Assembly (NCBI GenBank): GCA_021234155.1 | Contig: JAJEKV010000052.1 | Location: 4,569,606-4,633,605, forward strand | Reading direction: 5' to 3' | DNA length: 64,000 nucleotides | Source of the DNA: Isoetes taiwanensis | Lineage: Eukaryota; Streptophyta; Lycopodiopsida; Isoetales; Isoetaceae | Position numbers and translations under genes: made by a program | Notes under the pieces: model-generated | Seen by the model: the letters and a program-made list of their open reading frames with translations, nothing else | What the model was told of the DNA's origin: nothing | Database searches by the model: none | Part shown: positions 34,528 through 47,500 of the stretch, one piece after another | How positions within the stretch are numbered: the stretch's first letter is position 1 | How the letters are laid out: every line of letters starts with the position of its first letter

Positions 34528-37210
34528 AAAGGGGGTTTAAGGGGGATTTTAATTTAAATAATGGTTGTGTTAATTAATGTCAATGGTAAGTTATGTGTTA
34601 GTTATTAATGTCAATGGTTGTTATGTGTTGGGGGATTTAATTTTTATATGTTGGATGTTAATGGTTTGTGTTGCAAAGAATTTTTTTTGGCCCCTTCGGG
34701 GCCTTAGGGACATCACCTCCCCCCCCGGTGTGACAAAAATTTTAAAATTCAAACCAGAAAAAAACTAGAATTAATTTGAGGCTTTCATCACCTGTAGCTT
34801 TTGAATTTCACCATAATAAAACAAATAGACATAAGTAAAAGTTACCATAAAGATAGAGCAGATTGATCCCATTATTCTGAAAGTCATAAAGTTTGCAACA
34901 CAAAGAAAACCCCCCTGTTATTATGCTAAATATTGTTACTTCCGCTACAACTATTTCTCTTTCACAGTGACACCATTGTTTATCAATCCATATGATTTTG
35001 GATGCTCCATCTCTAGCTTAAAGGTAATGCATGATTGACCTTATGGTTTGATTAAAGTTCCAAACATACAATATTAATGCATTCTTGTGGCCACTGTTTG
35101 ACTGATCTGCATGACATGGAAAAGGGCGTGGAATAATTCGCATCTTGTGTGCATAAGAATCCGTTTGTTGATTGAAGCTAAAGGCTGGCTGCTATGAACA
35201 ATCCAGCAGCCAGGAATATCCAAGAGTTGGAAGCAAACAGAGGGCCTAAACTTGAATCTGCAGCAAATCTTAGGAAGGAAACAAAGGGGGTTTTGCAGCA
35301 CTACATTGTAGAATCAGGAAACCAATACCTTGTAAAAAAAAACATTATACTAACTGAAGAAACATTAAAAAACGAATACCTTTGTAAGTGTGAGCAAAAA
35401 ATCCATCTCGTGGTAGTAAAATCCACTCCGGCAATAAGAATCCAAGAGGGCAAGTACACATGCATATACACACATGCACACACATGCACACATGCACTTG
35501 CACTTGCACTTGCACTTGCAGATGCATCTACATGCACATGCACATGCACATGAACATGCACATGCACATGCACGTGCACATGCACATGCATACACATGCG
35601 CAGTGTTCATGCACAAACACATGCAGAGAAAGACAACAACCCTCGGATTGTTCCAACCAACGAAAATCAACGGCCCATAAAGGGTGCACTCTAGAAATAC
35701 TATTTAGTACACCTCAACGAATACAACAACGAAATCATAGAAAGCCATATGAAAAAACGTATAAAAATCTAAAAGTAACCCCCTGTTATTGTGCTACATA
35801 TTCGTCTAAATGGTGAGCATGCAAGGTTCAAACCTTCATCACTAAAAATTTGCATTAAATAATTTTGTGATTTTATAATGAAAGTACAAAAGTACATGCA
35901 TATGCCAAGACTTCAACTCAACTTGCAATCAAGCAGTAAGCTTGTCGGCCCTAGGCTTCGGTCGGGGTTCATGGAGGCTTGCTGCATTACATACAGTTTG
36001 GCTGCATTCATGCAATGTTGGCATCATTGACAACTTGATTATGTCTTTTGCATTATGGCAGTATGAAATTCTAAGGCTGGTGTGCTTTTTGCACTATGAT
36101 GTCCATCTGAAGGATGAAGTTCTAAGGTTGGTGTACATTAGGATGCAAAATTTCTAGATAGTTATTTGATATATGGTGAGCATGCAAGGTTCAATCACTA
36201 AAAATTTGCATTAAATAATTTTGTGATTTTATAACGAAAGTACAAAAGTACATGCATATGCCAAGACTTCAACTCAACTTGCAATCAAGCAGTAAGCTTG
36301 TCGGCCCTAGGCTTCGGTCGGGGTTCATGGAGGCTTGCTGCATTACATACAGTTTGGCTGCATTGCCCTTAGCAAAATTCAAATTATGTTGACCTAGAGT
36401 CCATAGTTTGGTGGCTAGGGGTATGTAGCCATTCTGTCAAATTGAATTTTGGATACGCTTTTGGAACCCTCATCACTAAAAGTTTACATTAAATAATTTT
36501 GTGATTTTATAATGCAAGTACAGACATATGCCAAGACTTCATCTCAACTTGCAATCAAGCAGTAAGCTTGTTGACCCTAGGCTTCGGTTGGGGTTAATGG
36601 AGGCTTGTTGTGTTACATACAGTTTGGCTGCATTGCTCTTATCAAATTCAAACTGTATTGACCTACGGTCCATAGTTTCGTGCTGCTGGGGGCATGTAGC
36701 CATTTTGTCAGATTGCTTTGAATTTTGAATACACTTTTGGAGAGTTGAAGTGGTTATTCCCTCAAAAGTTGACGGTGCTTGCTTCTATAAGGTCTCTTGC
36801 AAGTTTTGTGAAGAAGGAATTACAATAACTTTAACTTTTCCATTGTCAAAAGCTTTAGGGACTTCTAGGAATTAAGTTAGCAGTGCCCATGTATCGCTCA
36901 AATGAATTGTATTTTCTAACTTATAAATTGATCTTATAGATTGAATTCTATCTTCATTGTGCCACAATGTACTTTTTTTATTGTGATTCTCTATTGTAGT
37001 TAAGTTCAATGTGTATTTTTTCATTCAAATTCTTAACCAACTTATAAACTGAAATCTATCTTCATTGTGCCAAAATGTACTGTTTTTTGTTGTAATTCTC
37101 TATTGTAGTTAAGGTCCATGTGCATTTTTTTATACAAATGCATTGTGGTGTTGTAGATCGACAAAGGTCAATCCATTCAATAACAACTCCAACATGAACG
37201 ACTACATTGA
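34528..37210 (+). other. Helitron non-coding segment with repeats
   Basis: No gene recognised. It holds a CATGCA/TGCACA microsatellite (35455-35610) and three diverged copies of a block of at least 170 bp containing CCTAGGCTTCGGTNGGGGTT (starting near 35811, 36174 and 36470). It also holds two copies of a unit of about 105 bp containing ATCTTCATTGTGCCA (near 36928-37030 and 37040-37135). CACAAAGAAAACCCCC near 34905 recurs elsewhere in the window. Confidence 0.65.
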
Positions 37211-39956
37211 GTGATAAATTGCATTATATATATCCATCCAATGGGAGCTGCACATGATGACAGATTAATTCGAAATAGGGAATCTCAGAGGAGACATAGA
37301 CAAAATGAGGATGATGAGCATCATCAAGCTAGGTTGACATATATGAGAAATTATATGCAACAACATAGGGGAAGTGAATCAGAAGATGAAAGGGAACACC
37401 GCCTCTTTTGTAGAAGAGAATCACAAAGGCGATATAGAACAGACAGAATTCCAAGCACACGAGGTTTGGCAACATGTAGATTGGCCCAAATAGAGCCGCA
37501 TTATTGTGGTCCATTACAATTGTCATGTAATTTTTGTGGAGCCATGGGATTCGTCCAAATGAAAGAAAATGTTCAATGTTGTTCTAAGGGTAAGGTGCAG
37601 TTGCCAGAGCTTATGGAAATGCCTGTATTGATTAGGCAACTACTCACACGGCAACATAATAAAAGCAAGGATTTCCATTCAAACATAAGAAATTACAATA
37701 GCGCGCTAGCATTTGCATCACTCGGTGCAAATATCGAGCAATTCCATGGACAAGGACCATATTGCTTCAAGATCCATGGACAAGGACCATATTGCTTCAA
37801 GATCCATGGACAAATTTACCCTTGAGGGAAACCCTTCAACTTATGCCCAATTATATATCATGGACTCCGACTCTGCAATGGCAGATAGGCAAGAGAACCC
37901 TCAAAATGCACAATGTGACTTCCAACTAATGTCTGAATTAGACAGAATCATAAGAGAAGTCAATCCATACGCACAAGCATATAAGATGCTGGGTGAGGTG
38001 TATCAAGAAGCAGAATTAGCTAACCGGCAGGCTGACGTGAGAATGTACATACACACAGATAGAACACAAGATAACCGAAGGTACAATGCTGCACGTAGCA
38101 ACGAAGTTGCACTTATCTTCGCAGACCCGAATGAGGAACCTCCAACCGACAGGGATATATGCATTCATGCTAGAACTGGTAGCTTGCAACATATACAGGT
38201 CACTAGCCCTAATTGTGACCCAATGACGTATCCATTGTTGTTTCCTCTTGGAGAACAAGGCTGGAGTCTAGTGCTCGAGACGGAAAATCCATCAACAAGC
38301 AGAAGAACAAGAATCACATTGTTGCAATTTTATGCATATAGGCTTGCAATTCGTCTAGACCGAAGGAACAATAGTATCCAATTCAATCCCCTACTATGTG
38401 CTGGTAAATTGACGCAACAATACATTGTGGATGCGTATGCAAAGGTGGAAGGAAACAACTTGAAGTGGATTAGGCATAATCAGAAGAATCTAAGAGTGGA
38501 ATTGTACCAAGGGCTAATAGAATATATAAGTCAAAGATCTTTAGAGCAAGGCATTCCCTCTGGTAAGATGGTGGTACTGCCTTCAAGTTTTCAAGGATCT
38601 ATACGAGCCTTGCAACAGAACTATCAAGATGCAATGGCATTAGTCAGATGTCATGGTAAACCCGACTTATTCATCACGTATACATGCAATCCAGGATGGG
38701 CCGAAATCCAAATGAACCTATGTCCCCACCAAACAGCAAGCGATAGGCCTGACCTTGTCGCTAGAGTTTTCCATCTAAAGCTAAGGGACTTCTTAAAAGA
38801 TATAACTGAAAAACAAGTGTTTGGAAAAGCTAAGGCATGGACATACACTATTGAATTTCAAAAAAGGGGTTTGCCACATTGCCACATGTTGCTCATACTC
38901 GATGAGAAAATTCAGACAATTGAGCAAATAGATCAAACAATTAGTGCAGAAATACCAGATCCTGCATCCAATCCATATCTACATGAGCTTGTCATGAACC
39001 ACGTGATACATGGGCCTTGTGGACAAGACAGATTAAATATGCCGTGTATGCAAATGCTATCAGGTTCAGAAAGTGCTAAATGCACAAAATCCTTTCCAAA
39101 AGATTTCAACGAGGAAACAAGTCTTAATGAGAATGGATATCCACAATATAAGAGGAGGTACACAGGCATAAGTTACACCCATCCCAAACGTCCAAACATT
39201 AGTGTGGACAATAGTTGGGTAGTTCCTCATAATCCTTACCTCCTTGCAAAGTACGGAGCTCACATAAACGTAGAGAACTGCCAAGGAATTAGCAACATAA
39301 AATATATATACAAATATATACACAAGGGTTATGATTGTGCAAGTATTGGCCTAACACCCACAGATGACAGATCATTAGATTGGGATGAGGTCCAGACGTA
39401 CTTGGATAGTAGATACATATCAGCACCTGAAGGAATATGGAGGTTGAACAAGTACGAGATGCATGCAAACTCACACACAATCATACGCCTTCCAGTGCAT
39501 TTGCCATTTCAACAACGCTTGCAATACATGGCAGGACAAGAACACCAGGCTATCCAACAGGCAACAAGAGAGGGAACAATGTTGACTACATGGTTTAAAC
39601 TTAATGCAGAAAAAGAACATGCAAGATCATACACATATGCAGAAATACCCTACCATTATAAATATGAAAAAGAGAGAGGTGATAACATCAAGAAGTGGAT
39701 ACCTAGACAAAATACAACAAAGATCGTGACTAGGATGTACAATGTCAAGCCTCAGGAGGGAGAAAGATTCTACCTTCGACTATTGTTACTCCATGCAAAA
39801 GGGGCGACAAGCTATGGGGACTTATTGTATGTCAACGGAAAACAATGCACAACGTTCAAAGAAGCTGCAAAAGAAGCTGGCCTGCTCCTTGATGACCGTG
39901 AATGGGAACTAGGGCTTGAGGAGGCAGCTAGCTACCAAATGCCATCACAGCTCTGA
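37211..39956 (+). pseudogene. Helitron Rep (Helitron_like_N) part
   Basis: The protein starts at about 37241 (MGAAHDDRLI) with a basic, Arg-rich N-terminus and a CxxC segment (CNFCGAMGF). A 30-bp tandem duplication at about 37745-37805 repeats HGQGPYCFKI. Just after it, near 37815, a frameshift moves the reading into the long frame 37713-39956. That frame holds the replication initiator: the HUH motif PHCHM at about 38874-38888 and the tyrosine motif YIYKYIHKGYD at about 39304-39336. Such Rep domains nick the origin strand for rolling-circle transposition. A TGA at 39954 replaces an Arg codon (probably CGA) between Rep and helicase, so the copy cannot make full-length protein. Confidence 0.85.
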
Positions 39957-41629
39957 CAGATGTTTGCATTCATATGTGTATACAATGAGCCCTATGATCC
40001 ATTAGCACTATGGCAAAAATTCAAGCAAGATCTATGTGAGGATTACATTAGACAAATGCCACAAATATTAGCAGAAAATAAAGCACTTGCTGACATCAAC
40101 CAGATTTTAGAAGCAAATAACATGTCTTGTCAAAACATTGGTCTACCAACTCCTGATCCTTGTTTAGAATTCTTTGATGATGCTATGACAATTGACATTG
40201 AGCAAGAGCATATTGAAGCAACAGAGCAATACAAAAAGCTAAACAGTGAGCAACTACAAATTGTAAACACCATCGTACAACTTGTACAGAACCCTGCCAC
40301 AGCATCGATGGACCAGGTGGTACAGGAAAAACTTTCTCCTTGAACACGCTCATAAGCATACTGAGGTCGATGAACCAAGGAGTTGTCACAGTAGCTTGGA
40401 CAGGCATAGCAAGCCTCTTATTAAAGGGTGCACGAACTGTGCACTCAACTTTTAAATTGCCTCTTAGTCTCCACCCAGAATCAACATCCGCTTTGCGACC
40501 AGTTAGCCGAGAAGCAGACTTGCTTCGTAAAGCAAAAGTTCTAATATGGGATGAAATAGGAATGACTCATACAGATGCTTTTACAGCAGTGGACAAAGTT
40601 TTGAAGGAGATAAGGCAAAATGAGGAGCCATTTGGTGGAATCATAGTGGTTGCTGCAGAAGACTTTAGGCAATTGCTACCTGTTGTCAAGAGAGCAAGCA
40701 AAGCACAGATAATTTCAAAGTGTGTGAAGAAGAACCCCTTATGGATGCAATTTACTTTCCACAAGCTCATACAAAACATGCATGTAGCACCACATGAAAG
40801 GAGCTGGTCATCGTACCTATTGCGTCTAGGAAATGGCGAGATCATGAATGATGACGGCCTTGCAAATAATATAGTACATATTCCACGTGGTTGTATCGCT
40901 CAAAATGATATCATTGATGAAATATATGGTACATACATATCACAAGAACAATTTCCAATTATGCACAAAAAGGCAATACTCTGCCCAAAAAATGATGACA
41001 CATTGCGAATTAACGACATCGTCATCGAGCGCATGGAAGGAGAAAAAGTTATCTACACAAGCATTGATGCTTTCAATTTGGATGATGACCGTGATGAGTT
41101 AAGGGACTTTCCCATTGAATGCCTACACAAGCTTACGGAGTCTGGCATGCCTCCTCACGAGCTAAACATAAAAAAAGGAGCAATCATCATGTTGTTGCGC
41201 AACTTGTCCCCAAAGGATGGCCTGTGCAATGGAACGAGATTGCAAGTTGATAATGCTTTAACACACTCCATATATGAACATATAATTACAGGAAGTCATA
41301 AAGGGAAACAAGTATTTTTGCCAAGGATAAACTTGACACCATCAGATACGCAAATACCATACACAAGGCGTCAGTTCCCTATTAGAGTTGCATTTTCAAT
41401 GACAATTTCGAAGTCGCAAGGGCAATCGTTAGATCGCGTCGGAATCTACTTATGCATGCCAGTCTTTTCACACGGGCAACTATATGTCGCACTATCCAGG
41501 TGCACATCCGAGAGCGGCATTAGAATGTGTGTAGAAAATACAAGCAAGCAAGGGAAATTGACTGGAAATGAAGAGACCTACACCCTAAACACTGTCTATA
41601 AGGAGGTGCTTCAAGATGAGATTGCATAG
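39957..41629 (+). pseudogene. Helitron Pif1-type helicase part
   Basis: It continues from the TGA with the linker (FICVYNEPYDPLALWQKF), then LNSEQLQIVNTIV. A frameshift near 40300 precedes the Walker A motif GPGGTGKT (40310-40333). Walker B is LIWDEIGM at about 40539-40562. Later motifs (RQFPIRVAFSMTISKSQGQS and FSHGQLYVALSR, 41369-41500) are intact to the TAG at 41627-41629. The normal protein is one Rep-helicase polypeptide; here at least two frameshifts and one stop break it. Confidence 0.85.
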
Positions 41630-42264
41630 CTTGAAAGAGTAAGCACTATCTACCAACTTAACATTGTTTATTTGATTTACTAAATGATTATGAAAATGAC
41701 ACAGGTACATATGGACTCTCATCTAGAAGCATCAAGCTCTAAAAATATTGAACGAAACGACGACTCACCATCAGTAAGCACCTAACCAACAATCAAATAA
41801 ACAACTTATAAATATGCAGGAACCATTGTAAATGTCATTTTGATAAATACGCACGAACCATTGCAAATGTCATTTTGTAGGAACATGTGGTTGTCAAAAT
41901 ACCGACCTGTACAAAATCTTCGACAATAATTGTTAGTACTGATCATAGTTAAAAGTATGCAACATGCTATAACAAGGTTCCGACAGAAGCTACACTCTCC
42001 AAAGAGTTGAACTAACGATACGCAAAGTTAAAGAATTCCAAAGAGAAGTAGATATGTCATCCTTACACAAGAGCATGTAAAATTTATGACGAAATCCAAT
42101 GTGGTTATGAATGACATACAATTGCTACAAATATTTGCATTCATTCCAAATTTTACTTTATGAAATCATCATTTCATACATATGTTTCTCTTAGCAAATG
42201 GATAAGACTAAATTTTACAGCATATCATGACAAAGATGCCTTGTAGACAAACAATTCCCTTATC

Positions 42265-42292
42265 GCCCAGCAACGCTGGGCACTTTTTCTAT
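42265..42292 (+). other. Helitron 3' hairpin and terminus
   Basis: A perfect 7-bp stem with an AAC loop, then ACTTTTTCTAT. The expected CTRR is CTAT here; the host LTR resumes with TAGAC. Confidence 0.8.
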
Positions 42293-42319
42293 TAGACTTA
42301 TAAAGCTGAAAACTTATCA
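42293..42319 (-). repeat. Copia 3' LTR, remaining 27 bp
   Basis: TAGACTTATAAAGC to AACTTATCA, identical to the end of the right LTR (51677-51703). Confidence 0.9.
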
Positions 42320-44590
42320 CTCCTCCTTCAGCTTATAAGTCTGTAAATTAGACACATTCAATTCACCCTTAAAGTACACATATTTATTTTCTGGCAGTGC
42401 CTTAGTAAAAATGTCTGCAACCTGTTTATTGGTTTCAATATACTTCATATTGATTATCTTCTTGTCAGCAAGATCACGTATGAAATGCATGCTCAATTCT
42501 ATATGTTTGGTCCTGTCATGATGCACAGGGTTCTTCACAATTGCTATGCAGCTCTGACTATCTGTCCATATGTCAGTAGGCTCCATTTGTTCACAATACA
42601 ATTCATTTAGTAATCTTCTTAGCCATACCACCTCTTTGGACACCAATGCAGCTGCTGCATATTCTGCTTCAGCTGAACTCATGGCTACTGCAGCTTGTCT
42701 TTTGCATCTCCAAGACACTCCTCCTCCTCCAAGAAATATTGCATACCCTGAAGTAGATCTTCTTGTATGCAAGTCACCTCCCCAATCTGCATCACTATAA
42801 CATTTCATAATTAGATTTTCTGAGTTAAAGCAAATACCATGTGCTTGAGTGCCTTTGAGATATTTCAAGACTCGTTTGGCTGCCTCCCAGTGTTCTCTGG
42901 TTGCATTGTGATTTCTCCTGCTCAGTATATTGACTGCATAAGCTATGTCAGGTCGAGTATTATTTGCTAAGTATAGTAAACATCCAATTAATGCTCTGTA
43001 AGGAATGTTTTCCATATCTGCAATATCTTCTTCAGTTTGATTTTGTATTTGAGTTAACCTGTGTCCTGGAGTCATTGGAATTTTTGTTGGCTTAGCTTCT
43101 GACAGGTTGAATCTATTTAGCATATTCTGTATATGATTCTCTTGATGCAGCCTTAGCCATTTTTGCTCTCTATTTCTCACCACCTCTATACCTAGGAATT
43201 TTTTTAGTTCACCTAGGTCTGTCATTTGAAACCTTGACTTTAGAGTATTCTTGCATAAGTTTAAGATTTTGGTTGAGCTAGCCACCATAATGCAATCATC
43301 CACATATAATGCAATTATGCAGTATTCTTCTCCTTGCTTAAATCTATACAAGTTGCCATCATTCTGCAACTTCTCAAATTCCTGTTCTTGCAAGAATTGG
43401 TTCATACAGAGATACCATTCTCTTGGTGATTGCTTTAATCCATATACAGCCCTATGTAATTTCCATATCATGTTTTTCCCTTGCTCAAAACCAGGTGCTT
43501 GTTTCATAAATGCCTCCTCCTCAAGTGTTGCATTTAAAAATGCTGTTTTGACATCCATATGGTGCAATTCTAAATTTAGAGCATTTGCCATGGCCAATAA
43601 AATTCTGATACTTGTGAGCTTTACAATGGGTGAGTAGGTTTTATCATAATCTCTGCCTTTTTTCTGAGTGAATCCTTGAGCTACTAATCTTGCCTTGTAT
43701 TTCTTGCTCCCATCTGGATTACTCTTAATTTTGTAAAGCCATTTACTCCCTATGATATTCTGCTTTCCATCAGATTTTACTAATTCATATGTTTTGGTGT
43801 CCTCAAATGATTTAAGTTCATCTCTCATAGCAGCCATCCATTTTTCTTTGTCTGTACTCTCCAAGACCTCTTCAAAAGTTTGTGGTATAACTTCATCTTC
43901 TAGAATTGCCAGAATTTGTTCATGCTCTACTGCTTCAATACGTCTGCTTTTGCCTTGTTCAGTTCTGCCATAAGGTTTATCCTCTAACTTTGCTTCTTCA
44001 ATTAATTTTTCTGCTTGTGTTTTCCTTTTCCTTCTCATCTTGATTGGCTCATGCATTTCTTGTCTTGGTTCCTGTATTACCTCAGGGACTTGGTGTTCAA
44101 CTTCTGCTGCAGGTACTTGAATCTCTTCTTCCATTGTCTTTTCCAGTGTATGATGCTCATTTTCTTCATTATGAACAGCCTGCTCAATCTCTTCTGAATC
44201 TTCTAGCTCATCAGTTTCAAATTTAGCCATTTGCTCAGTAATTTTGGGTACAATTTTAATCCCTTTTCTGTACCTGTGCTTATACAATACAACCTCATTG
44301 AAAAGAACATCTCGACTAATTATTATAGTCTTTGTTTCTGGATTATATACTCTATATCCCTTAGCTTCATTGTCATAACCCACCAGGAAACCAATCTCAG
44401 CTCTATTGTCCAATTTTTTCCTTAATTCTGAAGGGACATGAGTATATACCAAACAATCATAGACTTTATATTTCAAGTAGTCTATTTTTCCTTTAGCATT
44501 CCATACTATGTTTGGTATATTTCCATGAAGAGTGGAGGTGGGCAGTATGTTCTGAATTTCTATGGCAGTTTGCAAAGCTTCCACCCAAAG
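42317..44590 (-). pseudogene. Copia pol: integrase end, RT, RNase H
   Basis: On the minus strand the reading starts at the CACTA junction with WVEALQTAIEIQN (integrase C-terminal side) and runs uninterrupted. It includes KTIIISRDVLFNE, the RT core (ARLVAQGFTQKKGRDYDKTY, HHMDVKTAFLN, and YVDD at about 43297-43308) and RNase H (YSDADWGGD, SSAEAEYAA, IWTDSQSC). It ends with QTYKLKEE. The stop codon TGA is the first three bases of the 3' LTR, and the codons before it form the purine-rich tract. No stops or frameshifts were seen, so the copia gene was intact until the CACTA element entered. Confidence 0.9.
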
Positions 44591-47500
44591 ATGGAAAAAT
44601 GAGGATAGATGGAGAAATGAGGATGCCCGCAGATGGAGAGTCTTGGAAGAATGTCGAAGAAAAGTGGCCACAATTTAAAACAGAGCTTCGCAACATTAGG
44701 CTTGGGCTAGGGCTTGATGGAATATGTCCATGGGGAACTATGTCATCATCACATAGCGTATGGCCGATAGTTGTTGTAAACTACAATATTTCACCATGGA
44801 TGGCTATCAAACCTGGTCATATCATGTTGACATTAATTGTTCCAGGTAATTATGTTATGGTCATATCTTGCTGTATGAACATGTAACAAAGTGGAAAAAC
44901 GTTTCTTGCAGGAAAATACCAAGTAAAAAATATGGATGTTTACATGGAAACTTTGGTAGAGGAACTAGAAATATTGTGGAAGGGGATTCACATGTATGAC
45001 ATTGCAAGAGAGCCACATGATTTCACACTACATGGGATGCTATGTTTCACAATTCATGATTATCCAGGCTTTTCTGTGGGATCAGGCAAGTATATCACTA
45101 CAAAATTATATAAGCTAAAAATTCTAGTTGCTTGTAAACCATGATCCTAAAATCAAGTGCTTACTTTGTGATGTAACAGGTCTACAGACAAGTGGAGCAT
45201 ATGGATGTCCCTCATGCGGAACTAGCCTAACATCATACAGATCCAAACATCTCAAGAAGCAAATTTACATTAGCCACAAAAAATATCTGCCTGAAGGGCA
45301 CCATGCACGTGGGCGTGAGGTGACAAACCCACCAAAGCGATGGACAACTAGGGATTGGCTCTATGCATGGAAAGATGCAAATCCAAATTTGGATTACTTG
45401 GCTAATATTGGAGAAGGCAATAGCACACTCCCCCCTGGTATGAAACGTTTATCTATATTTTATAGATTGGAGTACTGGGTAGACTTGGAAGTCGTACACT
45501 TGCTTGATCCAATGCATATGTTCAAAAATATTGCACATTCTTTATGGAAGCATTTAACTGGTGAGTGGGAGATATTAGGAGCCCGAGAAGACCTTAAAGA
45601 AAGAAAAATAAAAAGAGAATATTGGCCAATTGAGAGGGCTGGAAGACTCAAATGGAAAAAGGGTCCTTGGGTGTTAGAGAAACAACAGCTTGCCACAGTG
45701 CATAGGAGAATACAAAATATTCGCACACCGACTGGACATGGTGCTTCTCTACAAAAAGCATTTACAAAAGATGGAAAACTCAGTGGTCTCAAGACACATG
45801 ACTGGCATAAGTTTCTGCAGGTATTTTATCATGAGTTTTGTTGCATGACTATTGAAAATATTTTCATGTATTAAACCGTTGTTTATTGTGGATGTAGCAT
45901 GTGCTTCCTTGTGCCATTGGAAGCTATCTGACACCAGCTATAAGAATATTACATATCGTTTAGGCAAATTTGTGAGATGGGTGTCTTTGAAGGAAATTGA
46001 TATCTCTGACATTCCAAAGATGGAGGAGGAGGCCATTTTACTATTATGTGATATTGAGAAAGAGTTTCCTACGAGCTTCTTAGATTTACAAGTATTATAT
46101 TGTCCTTTCCTTAAATCTTTCTCACTATGATTCTTTTTCTTATATTATGTATAGATCTGATGATATTAATGCAATGATATTATTGGCATAGGTGCACCTA
46201 TTAATTCATATTCCAAATGAGATCAAATTAGCAGGTCCTGCTCCTGCACGATGGATGTTCTTTCTCGAGCGATATATGAAAGTGCTCAAGGGATTTGTCC
46301 GCCAAATGGCTAGGCCAGAAGGGTGTATAGCAGAGGGCCATCTCATACAAGAAACACTTTATTTCCTGAATGATGTGACGATTGCATGCAATCCAGATGG
46401 CCTTAAAATGTGGGAGGAAAAAGAGCCCGATGAGATTATATCAGAAGTTCTACAAAGCAAAGGTGTGGAAAGGAATCTAAATGATGAGATGTTTCGTGCC
46501 ATAAATACATTTGTCTTGAATAATACAACGAGTCTGCAATCTTGGCGAGACATGTATGAAATTGCAAAGGAAGAAGCACGAAGAAATAGCTCACATAGGC
46601 GTGGTTCAATAATTGAAGAATGCACCTTGCCAGACACAATGAGCAATGATTGGTTATTAGCTCGTATGGATGAAGCAAGAGATGGTGGACAAACTGTTCC
46701 AGATGATGATTATGAGCTTGCCATTGGATGCAATAGAAAGGTATGTAATTTAAATGTTTTTATCCAATAAACTATATAATTCACTAAAATGCTTTCATAT
46801 TAGGCACGATTTCATACATCCATGTGGGCATATAGGCAACACTTTCGTATTAGTAAGGTTGATAAATGGAGAATCACCTTTGACTCTGGAATCATGGCAC
46901 AATTTGAACAAAGGAGTCAAGCAAGCAGTAGGGATCGTAACCCCATTGATGGTGAATTATATTATGTTGGAACTATATCAGATATCATTGAGTTAAACTA
47001 TCGAACCTTTTGTGTAAATGTATTGAAAGCACAGTGGTTCAAGGTTGTGTACAGAGGTCGGGGAAAAACAATTAGGACACATGCTTCTAGATTTGTGGAG
47101 ATTGATTCCACAAAAGTGCTACCCGACATGGACGAGCCATTTATTTTCCCAAATCAGGTTGAGCAAGTCTTTTTTCATCCAAATCATGACAACAATAATT
47201 GGTGGATTGTGATACATTCCCACCCTAGGTCGCGTCATGTGATTGGAATTCCCACATCTGCAAACAATATCGAGCCAATATCTGATGAGGATGATGGACA
47301 ATCAAGTCATGTAGCAGAAGATGTCATGTCTGCAGCAGAACATGAACTTGATGTGCTAGATACTGATACTATGGAAGGTGATGTCACATTTACAGGAGAT
47401 GGTGAGGAGACAGATAATGAGTTACCTCAGGCATCTTATTTCCATGAAAACATCGATGATGAAGATGCTAGCTTCATTTTGCGATCTCCAATGATCTCCC

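Larger units (their letters stand above)
22769..42292 (+). mobile_element. Helitron, 19.5 kb, inserted in the copia LTR
   Basis: The left end TCTTTCTTTATACTAAAGGG has the Helitron TC start. The right end has a 7-bp stem hairpin (GCCCAGC-AAC-GCTGGGC, 42265-42281) 11 bases before the terminus CTAT. It lies precisely between A and T of the LTR sequence GCAATA^TAGAC, with no target duplication, as Helitrons do. The usual terminus is CTRR, so CTAT is off consensus. It carries a Rep/helicase gene (37211-41629), captured exon-like pieces (23.4-23.9 kb), repeats, and a nested 8.7-kb chromovirus complex. About 10.8 kb is Helitron proper. Confidence 0.85.

Noticed and set aside
35455-35610. CRISPR-like array
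   Set aside because: Units are short continuous microsatellite repeats without spacers, in a plant nuclear context.
35301-35680. Overlapping ORFs of Cys/His/Met/Ala/Val repeats on both strands
   Set aside because: They come from the CATGCA microsatellite, which is open in several frames; no protein is likely.
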